This document shows, piece after piece, positions 48,412-58,531 of a DNA stretch of 64,000 nt. The notes under the pieces are model-generated. The model was not told the origin of the DNA and made no database searches. It was given only the letters and a program-made list of their open reading frames with translations. The DNA lies in NCBI RefSeq assembly GCF_020379485.1, contig NC_063449.1:34469473-34533472 (forward strand), written 5' to 3'. The first letter of the stretch is position 1. Every line of letters begins with the position of its first letter. The translations under genes and the position numbers were made by a program. The stretch comes from Brassica napus (lineage: Eukaryota; Streptophyta; Magnoliopsida; Brassicales; Brassicaceae).

Positions 48412-49180
48412 TCAACCACCAAAGAAAGAGAAGAAGCCATGTTTCTTAGGCTCCTCCTCCACCATAACAGCCTTCATACTATCTTGCTCCACGAGCCTCC
48501 ACGCCGCCTGCTCAAATGCCAACCCCGCAAGCGTCGGAGGCTTATTCAGCACAAGAGGAAACCCGCGGTTCGTGCTCCTGATCACCTCAGAGTCTTCAGG
48601 AATCGCGCCGAGAAGCGACAGACCAAGCATCTCTCAAGCAGCGACGTGACCATGTCCGCGTCCCTAAGCGCCGTTATGTCGGGAGTCGTCACAAGAACCG
48701 CCTCGTTCGCCGGAGTGATGGCGGTTATGAACCCGGCGTCGATTCCGGCAGGGCAATCGATGATGATGAAGTCCGCGAGCCTTCCGGCCTCGTTTTTAGG
48801 GCGTCGACGAGCCACTCGAGCGCTTTGCCGCCGAATCCCATCGGGAGCTTCGACCTAGGTTTTGAGATGCATAGCAGTTCGAAGTTTGACCAGCGCTTGT
48901 CGCGCACGAGGGCCTGGTCGAGGCGGCAGTCTCCGTTGAGGACCTTGATGACGGTGTAGTGACGCGATTCTCTAGCCCTAGGAGGAGATCGAGGTTGCAG
49001 AGGCCGAGGTCGGCGTCGATTGCGACGACGGAGAAGCCGTAGCGATCGAGGGAGAGTCTGACGTTCGCAGTGGTTGTTGTTTTCCCGACGCCGCCTTTTC
49101 CGGAGGTTATGACGACGATGCGCAGCGTTTCTCCGGCGAGCTGGGGTTTCTCGCGGCGTTTCGTCGTCGCAATCGACGAC
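48412..49180 (-). pseudogene. MIND1: Captured chloroplast division-site gene MinD, decayed, inside an LTR element
   Basis: Minus-strand translation gives the MinD Walker A region ([19 protein letters not shown]), then [88 protein letters not shown] and a C-terminus ending HGFFSFFGG before the stop at 48412-48414. This follows the plant plastid MinD ATPase, which positions the plastid division ring. The transit peptide is missing. There are at least two frameshifts (near 48962 and 48774), and a deletion joins TSLLE directly to MLGLSLL near 48628, removing roughly 38 residues. No introns interrupt it. It lies in the same orientation as the LTR element, just downstream of its primer-site-like motif. 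Confidence 0.88.
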
Positions 49181-49253
49181 GCATTTTTTTTTTTTAGAGA
49201 AGATGAATATAGATTCGAAGATAGTTCTCCTTGCCCCTCCTTTTAGCGCCAAC

Positions 49254-49613
49254 TGTTTGAACCGAAAACGGTGTGTTTGCCGGATTCATACAATGAAGAA
49301 TTTAATAAATAGATTTTTTAAATTCTTAAGGCTTAAGAGAAATCAACATAGAGATCAAATGAAAAAATGAACATCAAAAAGAGTTTATTGATCAAAGATT
49401 GTATTACATGTATGATTACAAGTATAAATTAAATCTACGAATCCATAAATTCTTTTGTAAGAAGTGTTCTAAGTCTAGATGGAAAAGAGAGAGATTCTTT
49501 CCATAAGGAGGTAGCTTCTTATTTATAGAAAGTTGAGGCCTAGAGCTTCCTAGCAATATGAGCCTAGTTCAATGTGTAATGGACCTCGAGGGGATGTAAA
49601 TCCACCCCCAACA
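49254..49613 (-). repeat. Right outer LTR (5' LTR on minus strand)
   Basis: 360 bp, from tgtttgaaccgaaaacggtg to ccacccccaaca, followed by the target duplication GACAA. It is much closer to the left LTR than to the central LTR. A small insertion (aataaata) distinguishes it near 49310. Confidence 0.9.
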
Positions 49614-49618
49614 GACAA

Positions 49619-50855
49619 GATAACTAACAGCAAAGGAGAGAATTCTCAAATTAATTTTTGAGATTTGTATTCTGATCATCAGGCGTTTCTTTTCCGTCAA
49701 CCTAATCAACTTACGAGCTTCTTATCGTTTTCTTCAGCTAACGTTTAGTCATTCCTTTTGTCAACGAAAGTTTGTAGAAGTATGTAGTAGTATTAAATTC
49801 ACATTGTTGTCAAGTTCTCAAGTTTCAACCATATTTCTTTCTTCCACAGTTTTCTATTTTCAATGTATGTACAAGTAACAAGTTTGACTTTTCTGATACA
49901 TTATAAACTTTGAACTACGATTGGTTATTTGAATTTGGGAACTTCATAAAAAATGAACGACAACTTTGAATAATATTTTGATGATCTAAATTAAAATATC
50001 ATAAAGCAGTAATGATACATTTCAAAAATTGATTGTTGGGTGTTAAGTAATCTCTCCATATCAAATTGATCAATGTTTTAGAAGAAAATTGTTTTAAAAA
50101 GATACACTTTATTTTTAATTTTCAATGCATTTTTATTATGTAATAATGGTAAATTGTAAAATTAAAAAAAAATTGTATTTATTGAATCTTGATTTATTAA
50201 AAATTGTGGAAATAGTTAATCACAAAATCATGTATTTATAATCAAAATTTATGATATTTTCTTAATATGTAAAACATACTACATCTTTTTAAAATGGATG
50301 AAGTAATAATTCTCTAAACACATTTACAAATATCATAGTATGAAATGTAATTTAGGAAGATATTCGTTCTAGTAATTCATTTTTCTCAATATGAAAAATA
50401 TTAAATATCATTAGGTTTTATAGTAAATATTTTCAAAATGTTACAATGATTTTATTTCAGTTAACTGAATGATAGTTTAATTATTAATTATAGCATGGTG
50501 ATAGTTTAATTATTAATTATAGCATGGTGTAGATAAACTGTATATCGTAGATTCTTGTAGATGGATAAAAGTATATGTTGTAAAAACATCTATATAATTG
50601 TTGTCATGAATCATGATCGCACACATAAAATAACTAATTAATATAATTATGTACAAAACCTGTAATAATTGGTATTTACAAACTTAAAAAATTTAAGCAG
50701 TCCATAATTGAAAACGGGTATTGAATAACGAGTGATGTTGCAAAATAAAGATATGATTAAATCAGGGAAGACATGAATAATAGCCATCTTAAATAGAAAA
50801 AAAAAAACCTCATAAACGTTCACCGCATTCAGAGTATTCAGTAAGTAATATTTTA
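49619..50855. other. AT-rich spacer
   Basis: No gene is recognised. A short direct duplication of 'gatagtttaattattaattatagcatggt' type occurs at 50472-50527. Confidence 0.5.
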
Positions 50856-51883
50856 CTAATCTATTCGCGCCTTGCGCGGAATAAACATTATATATATAAA
50901 TTATTTTATGTATTATATGTTCTTATATATTATGAAATAATAAATATATATTGAATAATTAAAAGTCAGTAACTATTACATATATAATTAAATTGATGCG
51001 AACGTATAAATCAATTTTATTAATCTAAACAATTTTTTAAAAAATTTGATAGGATATGTAATTAAATTTAAATGATATTAACATACATAATATAATTTTT
51101 AATATTAATGTCTATTAAATGATGCTTTCTACTCATATGTTTTTCTTATCATGTGTATCTTTAATAACAAAAACTTTAAATTACTGATAACAAAAATTTT
51201 ACTGTGGGATTAATAATTTTAGTAATTTATAATTTTATAAAATTTATCAATGTTAGTTCAAAACTTTTATCAAAAAAATTTATTCAAAGTAAATTTTGAA
51301 ATTAAAATATTTATTTATTCAATATGGTTTATAGTTTAATTTAGAATGATATATATACATATATATTTTAAATCTTAATGATTAATTAAATTAGACTTTT
51401 ATTTAAATGATTTTGTAATCATTTGTTTTTTGTCATAACAAAAATTTTAAACCATGGATCGCAAAATTTGAATGTGAGACTTTTAACAGTTTTAGTAATT
51501 TATAGTCGTTTTTTTAAATTCAAAATATAACATATACAGAAAAATCTAATTTTTATAATATGGTTATGGTGATTTTTTTTTAAATTATTTTAATAGTTTA
51601 AAATTAAACAAATTTGATAGAAGATATATTATTTTTTATCAGATCTTTATTATTTAAAATCATTAATTGTCATATATACTTTAGCCACATTAGGCAATTT
51701 CGTAATCTTTATTTAAGGAAATAATAAATGACATTAATAATGAATTTATAGTTAGTTTAATAAAAAACTTAAAATATAATTAGATGGACCAACATATTTC
51801 CCTAATAATTCTAAGAATCATCCTAGTAATGACACGTGGCAACAAAAAAAAGTTGTAATGTTTCACAAATAATATATAGGGGA
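50856..51883 (-). mobile_element. Helitron, about 1.0 kb, inverted relative of 38163-39240
   Basis: On the minus strand the 5' end TCCCCTATATATTATTTGTG follows an A. The 3' end has the hairpin TCCGCGCAAGGCGCGAA and terminates GATTAG before a T, a TTAG variant of the usual CTRR. The body matches the element upstream of SUS6 in inverse orientation (aagaatcatcctagtaatgacacgtggc; gttgtaatgtttc). No coding content. Confidence 0.8.
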
Positions 51884-52229
51884 TTATTAGCAATTTTGTC
51901 TAAATTATGACCCATAGTAAATAAAAATACACCTTTTTTAATACTCGAGTTTAATGTCTTTTTCTTTGTTCACTATATTTATACAACAAGAAGTAACATT
52001 TGATAAAGAAAAACAAAGGAAAAATTACATGTTTACCACTTTTATGCTACCACTTTTCATTTTTACCATCATTAAACAGACATTTTGAAAAATATTTTTT
52101 TCATTAAGTGGCAAAAGACTCATATGTTCATATTCTTTATATATATAATAAATCAATATTTAAATAATAAAAATCTAAAAAAATTAAAAAAATATTTTTT
52201 TTAATTTTTTTCTGAATTATGCTATTTCG

Positions 52230-52650
52230 AAATTCAAACCCTAAACCTTAAAACCTAACTCTAAACCCTAAACCATTAATCCTAAACCCTATTTTCTTTT
52301 AAATACGAACCCTAAACCCTAAACCCTAAACCCTAAACCATCAATCCTAAACCCTATTTTTTTTAAATAAACCCAAAACCCTGAAACATCAACTCTAAAC
52401 CCTAAATCCTAAACCCTAAAACATCAACTCTAAACCCTAAACCCTAAACTTCAACTCTAAACCCTAAACCATCGACACTAGACCCTAAACTATCAACACT
52501 AAATCATAAATCCTAAAAAGTAAACTCTAAACCCTAAACCCTAAAAAATTAACCCTAAACCCTAAAACATCAACTCTAATCCCTAAATCCTAAACCTCCA
52601 ACTCTAAACGTTAAATCCTAAACCCTAAACCTTAAAACCCTAGATTTGAA
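52230..52650. repeat. Interstitial telomere-like repeat, CCCTAAA orientation
   Basis: Degenerate copies of aaaccctaaaccctaaacc, including a clean run of four at 52307-52337. They are interspersed with 'catcaactctaaac' spacers. Confidence 0.85.
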
Positions 52651-52654
52651 AATA

Positions 52655-53110
52655 TAGGGTTTAGAGTTTACGTTTAAGGTTTAGAGTTGATGTTTTAGGA
52701 TTTAGATTTGAAGGTTTAGGGTTTTAGGGTTTAGGGTTCGAATTTCATAAAATATAAGGTTTAGGGTTTAAGGTTTACGTTTAGGGTTTATAGTTGATGT
52801 ATTAGGGTTTTGATTTGAAGGTTTAGGGTTTAGGATTTAGAGTTAATGTTTCATGGTTTAGGGTTTAGAGTTGATGTTTCATGATTTAGGGTTTAGAGTT
52901 GATGATTTAGGTTTAAAGTTGATTTTTTAAGTTTAAATTTAGGGTTTAGGGTTTGCGTTTAGGGTTTAGAGTTGATGTTTTAGGATTTAGATTTGAAGTT
53001 TTAGGGTTTAAGGTTTAGAGTTGATGTTTTCGGGGTTTAGGGTTTTGAGTTGATGTTTCATGGTTTAGGGTTTAGAGTTGATGATTAAGAGTTTAGAGTT
53101 GATGTTTTAA
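52655..53110. repeat. Interstitial telomere-like repeat, TTTAGGG orientation
   Basis: Degenerate copies of ggtttagggtttagagttgatg, the inverse complement of the preceding block including its spacer. Confidence 0.85.
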
Positions 53111-53262
53111 GTTTAAATTAGTTAACCATATGTTTTTTTTTTGTCAAATGTAATTAAAAGGTTATAAATATTTTTTACTCTTCATTAAAGATGATGGTAA
53201 AAGTGGTTAGTGTAAATAGTATTTTAAAAATTGTATTTTTGACAATTTTTCAAAAACAAACG

Positions 53263-54019
53263 TATATATAGATAGATACACAAAATTGTCTAAAACATAG
53301 TACATATTTCATTTTTTCACATTTGTCTAGATTAGTAAATGATAACAATAGTAAACATTTAGTTCCTTTTTAATTTTACTAGTATAAGACGTGAGAGGAA
53401 GTCGCCGGAGAAAGTGGTTAAAGTCCCTTGCTTTTATCCAACCGCCGTCGATTAACCCTCCCTGGAGACAACAAACCGTTCTCTTTCAAAAAACCAATCT
53501 CTTTCCAGAAAGAGTTAGTTGCGGAGAGAGAGAAAAAAAGAAGAAGGTTGGTTCGGTTCTCTCTTTCTCTCTCTCTCCTTACCCCCGAGTATGGTGAGAG
53601 TACTACTTAGCAGTAATGGAAAGAACAAGAGACTTAAAAACCCCCTCTCTCTCCTATTAAAACCCCATCGGTTACACAATTTCTAAAGAGAGAGAGAGTT
53701 TAGGAATCTGTAATGAATGTGAAGAAGAAGCAAAAAAGAAAAAGGGATTAAGAGAGGAGAAAGAAACCACTAATGGCGGCTTTAGAGTGAGAGGCTTAGA
53801 GCAAGTAGAGTTCATCACACCCTCCTCTCTCTAGGGGGTGACATTATTACGGCCTAAAAACAGAGTTTTCTTCTCTCCTTTATTTTAGCTGAAATTATAG
53901 AGCAAAAAAAAATCAATCAATCTTCATTTCATATCAATGATTTGTTGCCTTAATCAAACCCTTTCACCTCCCGTAATCACCGCCTCTCTCAGATTCTCTT
54001 CCGTTTCGTTTTCCTTTTA

Positions 54020-54069
<50 letters not shown>

Positions 54070-54232
54070 TCTTGTAGGTGCAAAAACTTTATCTCTCTTT
54101 CTCTGTTTCTAGTGGGTCTGCGTTAATGGCGACAGTGGTGTAAATGGACCATTAACAGTTTGTGGTTGGGTGAAAACTAAGTAACAAAAAATAAAAAGAG
54201 TCTTTACTCTTTCTCTTCTTTGTCTAAAGAGG
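53263..54232 (+). promoter_or_regulatory. HDG11 promoter and long 5' leader
   Basis: Pyrimidine- and purine-rich text leads up to the HDG11 start codon. It has a tctctc run of more than 40 bp at 54020-54066 and several gagaga stretches near 53527-53760. CT-microsatellites near transcription starts are common in plant genes and bind BPC/GAGA-type factors. The TATA position was not settled (tattaaaacccc near 53657 is a candidate). Small open frames at 53391-53610 are not supported as genes. Confidence 0.45.
54020..54066. repeat. (CT)n microsatellite in the HDG11 leader
   Basis: An almost perfect ctctct run of more than 20 dinucleotides, about 170 bp before the start codon. Likely length-polymorphic. 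Confidence 0.9.
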
Positions 54233-57044
54233 ATGAGTTTCGTCGTCGGGGGAAGTGGTAGCGGCGGAGGAGACGGCGGAGACGGTGATGGTGGTGGTAG
54301 ACAACGTCACGACGCGTCTGAAACTGATAGGAAGAAGAAACGTTACCATCGTCATACCGCTCAACAGATTCAACGCCTCGAATCGTAATATTCTTTCTCT
54401 TTAGTTTTTGTTTTTCGGTCTGAGAATGTTATTCTGATAACCGTTTGAATGTTTGCAGGAGTTTTAGGGAGTGTCCTCATCCAGATGACAAGCAGAGGAA
54501 TCTACTCAGCAAAGAGTTGGGTTTGGCTCCGAGACAGATCAAGTTCTGGTTCCAGAACAGACGAACTCAGCTTAAGGTTTTGTCTCTATCTCTCTCCTGT
54601 TTATCTGAGTATTGTTGATCGTGATTCATGTTCTTTTGTGTAGGCGCAACATGAGAGAGCAGACAACAGTGCACTAAAAGCTGAGAACGATAAGATTCGA
54701 TGCGAGAACATTGCCATCAGAGAAGCTCTCAAGCATGCTATATGCCCTAACTGTGGAGGCCCTCCCGTTAGTGAAGATCCTTACCTAGACGAGCAAAAGC
54801 TCCGCATGGAAAACGCTCATCTCAGAGAAGAGGTTTTTGTTTTTGTTTTTTTTGTTTTTTGTTTTTGTCTTTTTATTTTCCCTTCATTTCTAATCTAAAA
54901 TCTTTTTATTTGCAAACAGCTTGAAAGAATGTCCACCGTTGCCTCAAAGTACATGGGAAGACCAATCTCATCTCACATCTCAACTCTACATCCAATGCAC
55001 ATCTCACCGTTGGATCTCTCCATGACTAGTTTAGCTGGTGGTCCTTCGCTTGATTTCGATCTTCTTCCGGGAAGCTCCATGTCTAGCAACTTTGCGGTAT
55101 CTGACATGGACAAGCCTATTATGAACGACATTGCTTTGACTGCTATGCAAGAACTGCTCAGGCTTGTTCACACAAACGAGCCTCTGTGGAGTGGATCAGA
55201 TGGATGCGGAGAGGTTCTCAATCTTGGAAGCTATGAGAATGTTTTCCCAAGGTCAAGTAACCGAGGGAAGAACCATAACGTTAGAATCGAGGCGTCTAGG
55301 TCCTCTGGTATTGTTTTCATGAATGCTATGTCGCTTGTCGACATGTTCATGGATAGTGTAAGTTACCTGAGACATCCTTCATCATGTATTTTGTTGGCAG
55401 CATTTGAGATATGAAGTTTGTCTTTTGAATTTGCAGGCCAAGTGGGCAGAGCTGTTTCCTTCAATCGTTGCAGCTTCTAAAACGCTTGCAGTGGTTTCTT
55501 CAGGAATGGGAGGTGGTACCCATGAGGGTGCATTGCATTTGGTAAACTTCCTTAACTTGTGATGCATCATTAGCATTATTAGTTTCCTCATGCATTTGGT
55601 TTGTGTAGATGTATGAAGAGATGGAAGTGCTTTCTCCACTAGTAGCAACACGCGAGTTCTGCGAGCTACGCTACTGTCAGCAGATTGAGCAAGGGAGCTG
55701 GATAGTTGTCAACGTCTCATATCATCTTCCTCAGTTTGTTTCACACTCTCACTCCTATAGGTTTCCATCTGGATGCTTGATTCAGGACATGCCTAACGGA
55801 TACTCCAAGGTTTGAGTTTGTTCTTTTTCCCTTTCTACTAAATTAGCATCTCCCTCAAGTTCATGATATGTAACAGGTTACTTGGGTTGAGCATACTGAA
55901 ACCGAAGAGAAAGAACCGGTCAATGAGATGTACAGAGAGATGGTTCACAAAGGGATTGCTTTTGGAGCTGAGAGATGGGTTACTACTCTCCAGAGAATGT
56001 GTGAAAGATATGCTTCTCTATTAGCACCAGCAGCTTCATCCCTCGGTGGAGGTAAGCTAAATCAACATTTGGTAATCTAATTTTCTGAATTGATTTAATA
56101 AATGTTTGTTTTTGAGTTTTAGTGATTCCATCGCCGGAAGGGAAGAGAAGCATGATGAGACTAGCTCATAGAATGGTTAGCAACTACTGTATAAGTGTCA
56201 GCAGATCTAACAACACTCGCTCAACGGTTGTTGCGGAGCTGAACGAAGTTGGTGTCCGTGTGACTGCACATAAGAGCCCTGAACCAAACGGCACTATCCT
56301 CTCTGCTGCTACCACCTTCTGGCTACCAAACTCTCCTCAAAACGTCTTCAACTTCCTCAAAGACGAAAGAACACGTCCTCAGGTAACAACAAAATAGGAC
56401 TCAAGACATCTTCATAAGTAAAAAGACTGTTCCTATGTAATGATTAATGTTTCTTTGCTTTTTTTTTTTTAGTGGGATGTTCTTTCGAATAGTAACGCGG
56501 TTCAAGAAGTTGCTCATATAGCAAACGGATCACATCCTGGATGCTGCATATCGGTTCTACGTGTAAGCCTTTACCTCTATTTCAAAATCTCTCCATGATT
56601 CTTTGTTTCTTGGCTGATGGAGTTTTGTTTTGCTATTAGGCATCGAGTGCATCACAGAGTAACAACATGCTGATTCTACAAGAAACCTCAATAGACTCAT
56701 CAGGAGCACTTGTTGTGTACAGTCCTGTGGATTTATCAGCGCTGAACATTGCAATGAACGGCGACGATACGTCATACATTCCAATCTTGTCCTCAGGCTT
56801 CGCAATCTCACCAGACGGAAACCGCAATAGTCCAAGTGCTGAGCAAGGAGGAGCCTCATCGTCAAGCGGTTATGGAGGAGGAGGGTCATTGATAACGGTT
56901 GGGTTTCAGATAACGGTTAGCAACTTACCGTCTGCTAAACTTAACATGGAGTCAGTAGAAACGGTTAATAACCTGATTGGAACCACAGTGCACCAGATTA
57001 AAACCGGGTTGAACAACTTTCCTAGTGCTTCAACTACAGTTTGA
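54233..57044 (+). CDS. HDG11: HD-ZIP IV transcription factor HDG11
   Basis: Ten exons: 54233-54384, 54459-54576, 54644-54832, 54920-55357, 55437-55541, 55609-55809, 55877-56051, 56123-56382, 56473-56562, 56640-57044. They total 2,133 bases or 710 residues (Arabidopsis HDG11 is about 720), with all junctions in frame. After a Gly-rich N-terminus comes the homeodomain (about residues 33-92) with [17 protein letters not shown] and the recognition helix [16 protein letters not shown] zipper-loop-zipper follows, with a CPNCGG motif typical of class IV. The START domain lies at about 205-440 ([37 protein letters not shown]). The family binds L1-box DNA in the epidermis. HDG11 controls trichome branching, and its overexpression gives drought tolerance in Arabidopsis (At1g73360). 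No truncation or missing key residue is seen. Confidence 0.95.
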
Positions 57045-58221
57045 TGCAACAACCAATTAAAAGCTCTTTTCTGCTTTTTTCTTCTGGGTGTCTCTTTCTC
57101 TTCAATGATGGATCAGAGAAAGTGAATGCCATAGAGAGAGAGAGAGAAGAAAAGACATTAACTTCAACTTGTTCTGTTCTTGGACAAAACCTCATTTAAA
57201 CAACCAGCTGGATTCTTACTCACCTTCCTCCTCCTCATCATCTCTCTTCATTTGTTGTTTCTTTTAATGAGATTTTTAGGTTTTTTTACTATTATTATTG
57301 TTTTTGGTTAGAAACTGGAAGTCAAGAACGCACCATGCAAGTTCAAACTTTCTTTGTATGGTTCGGGTATTGACTTCTATCGCAAGGTTTTTGTTTCTTT
57401 GTTACAGTTAAAAGCTTTTAAACTTTGTTCATCTTTCTATTAAAATGGTATGTGTTCTGCTTTTGCCTTTTTCTTAAACCTTCCTCTTTGATCAAAGTGC
57501 GTCTGTTGATTGATCTAATTGTTGTTATGTAAATGAAATGAGATCTCTGACAAGTTGATGACTTTTTGAAAGTTAGAAGGAAGGAAACAATAAAATATTT
57601 AATGATTTATAAATGCGATTTTCTTTTGGTTGGTTTGGTTTTATTGTAAGTTGTATTCGTACGGACCAATGAACCCATCACACTCTCTCATTGGTTTACA
57701 AATCTAATAAATTCACCTTGTAATGATCATCAAACTTATGGTGAAGATTCATGTCACGTCTCTCACCAACACAATAACGTCCAACGTGCGGTTTTGTTTT
57801 GTTTTTTTTTTTTATTATAGAATTTTTTTATTATATTATTATCATCATTTTATCAAATACCACATGTTTTCAAAAGTTTAGTTGTAGTTTCTGACCGTGT
57901 TTCAAAAAAAAAGGTTTATGATTCAACTTGTGATTTAATAGTCAACAGTTTTTTTTTCCTTGTAGGGTTTGGATCCGTAGATAGATATAAATCGTGATAA
58001 TGCATCTGTATATAGTAAATGTACTTTCTGTCTATAACTTGGGTCACATGCCAATAAAGGTTACTTGACGTTGCTAGTCTAAGAGACTACTACTAGACTT
58101 CTTTTCTTCTTTTTCTAATAGTTCAAACAAAAATTAAACAGATAACTATTGTGGTATATATTGTGAATTGTTGAAATTATTATTACTAAGCCGTAAATTA
58201 CATTAGATAGTTAAGCTGTTA
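57045..58221. other. HDG11 3' flank and spacer
   Basis: Holds the probable 3' UTR (to about 57460) and AT-rich spacer without genes. It ends in TTA, the target site of the next transposon. Confidence 0.45.
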
Positions 58222-58531
58222 GAGCACGTTCAACCATAGAACCCCTAATGGGTTCTTAATTCATTTTAAAGTAATAAATTTAGCTTAAGAACCATTGCTA
58301 AGAATCTCTTTGTTTAAACTGTTCCAATGGTAGATTCTTAATTAAAGGTTCTTAAAAAAAATAATACTAAAGATAAAAAAAATAATACTAAAGATAAATT
58401 TAATTTTAGTAAAAATTTATTTATTAAATAAAATATATTACAAAAAATCATTTTAAACATAGATTTAAAAAAAAATTACAGCAAAAATTACTAAAATAAA
58501 CGAAAATAATTTGAAAAAAACACATAATATA

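Larger units (their letters stand above)
44074..49613 (-). mobile_element. Non-autonomous LTR retrotransposon with three LTRs
   Basis: The outer LTRs are at 44074-44429 and 49254-49613. A third, more diverged LTR sits at 47117-47475. The 5-bp duplication GACAA flanks the whole unit (44069-44073 and 49614-49618). Read on the minus strand, LTRs start TGTTGGGGGTGG and end in CA, followed by the primer-site-like TTGGCGCTA(A/G)AAGGAGGG next to the right and central LTRs. A G-rich polypurine-like tract (TTGGGGGGCTTAC) precedes the left and central LTRs. No gag, protease, reverse transcriptase or integrase is seen. The right internal part carries a captured MinD sequence. Confidence 0.85.
52018..53262. 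mobile_element. Foldback element with opposed telomere-like repeats
   Basis: The left arm (tttaccacttttatgctacc ... tttttaccatcattaa) and the right arm (ttaaagatgatggtaaaagtggttagtgtaaa) are inverted copies. Between them lie about 430 bp rich in (CCCTAAA)-type repeats (52230-52650), followed by about 460 bp rich in (TTTAGGG)-type repeats (52660-53110). The whole can fold on itself. No coding content. Target duplication and exact ends were not found. Confidence 0.65.

Noticed and set aside
48340..48858. 172-codon plus-strand frame
   Set aside because: It is the antisense of the captured MinD sequence, which explains the open frame.
52230..53110. True telomere or chromosome end
   Set aside because: Repeats are degenerate, in opposed orientation and flanked by ordinary DNA with inverted arms, so a mobile foldback element is a better explanation.
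53391..53610. Overlapping frames in the HDG11 leader
   Set aside because: Low-complexity Arg/Lys/Ser/Leu sequence from gaga/ctct tracts. No conserved protein. Could at most be upstream ORFs.
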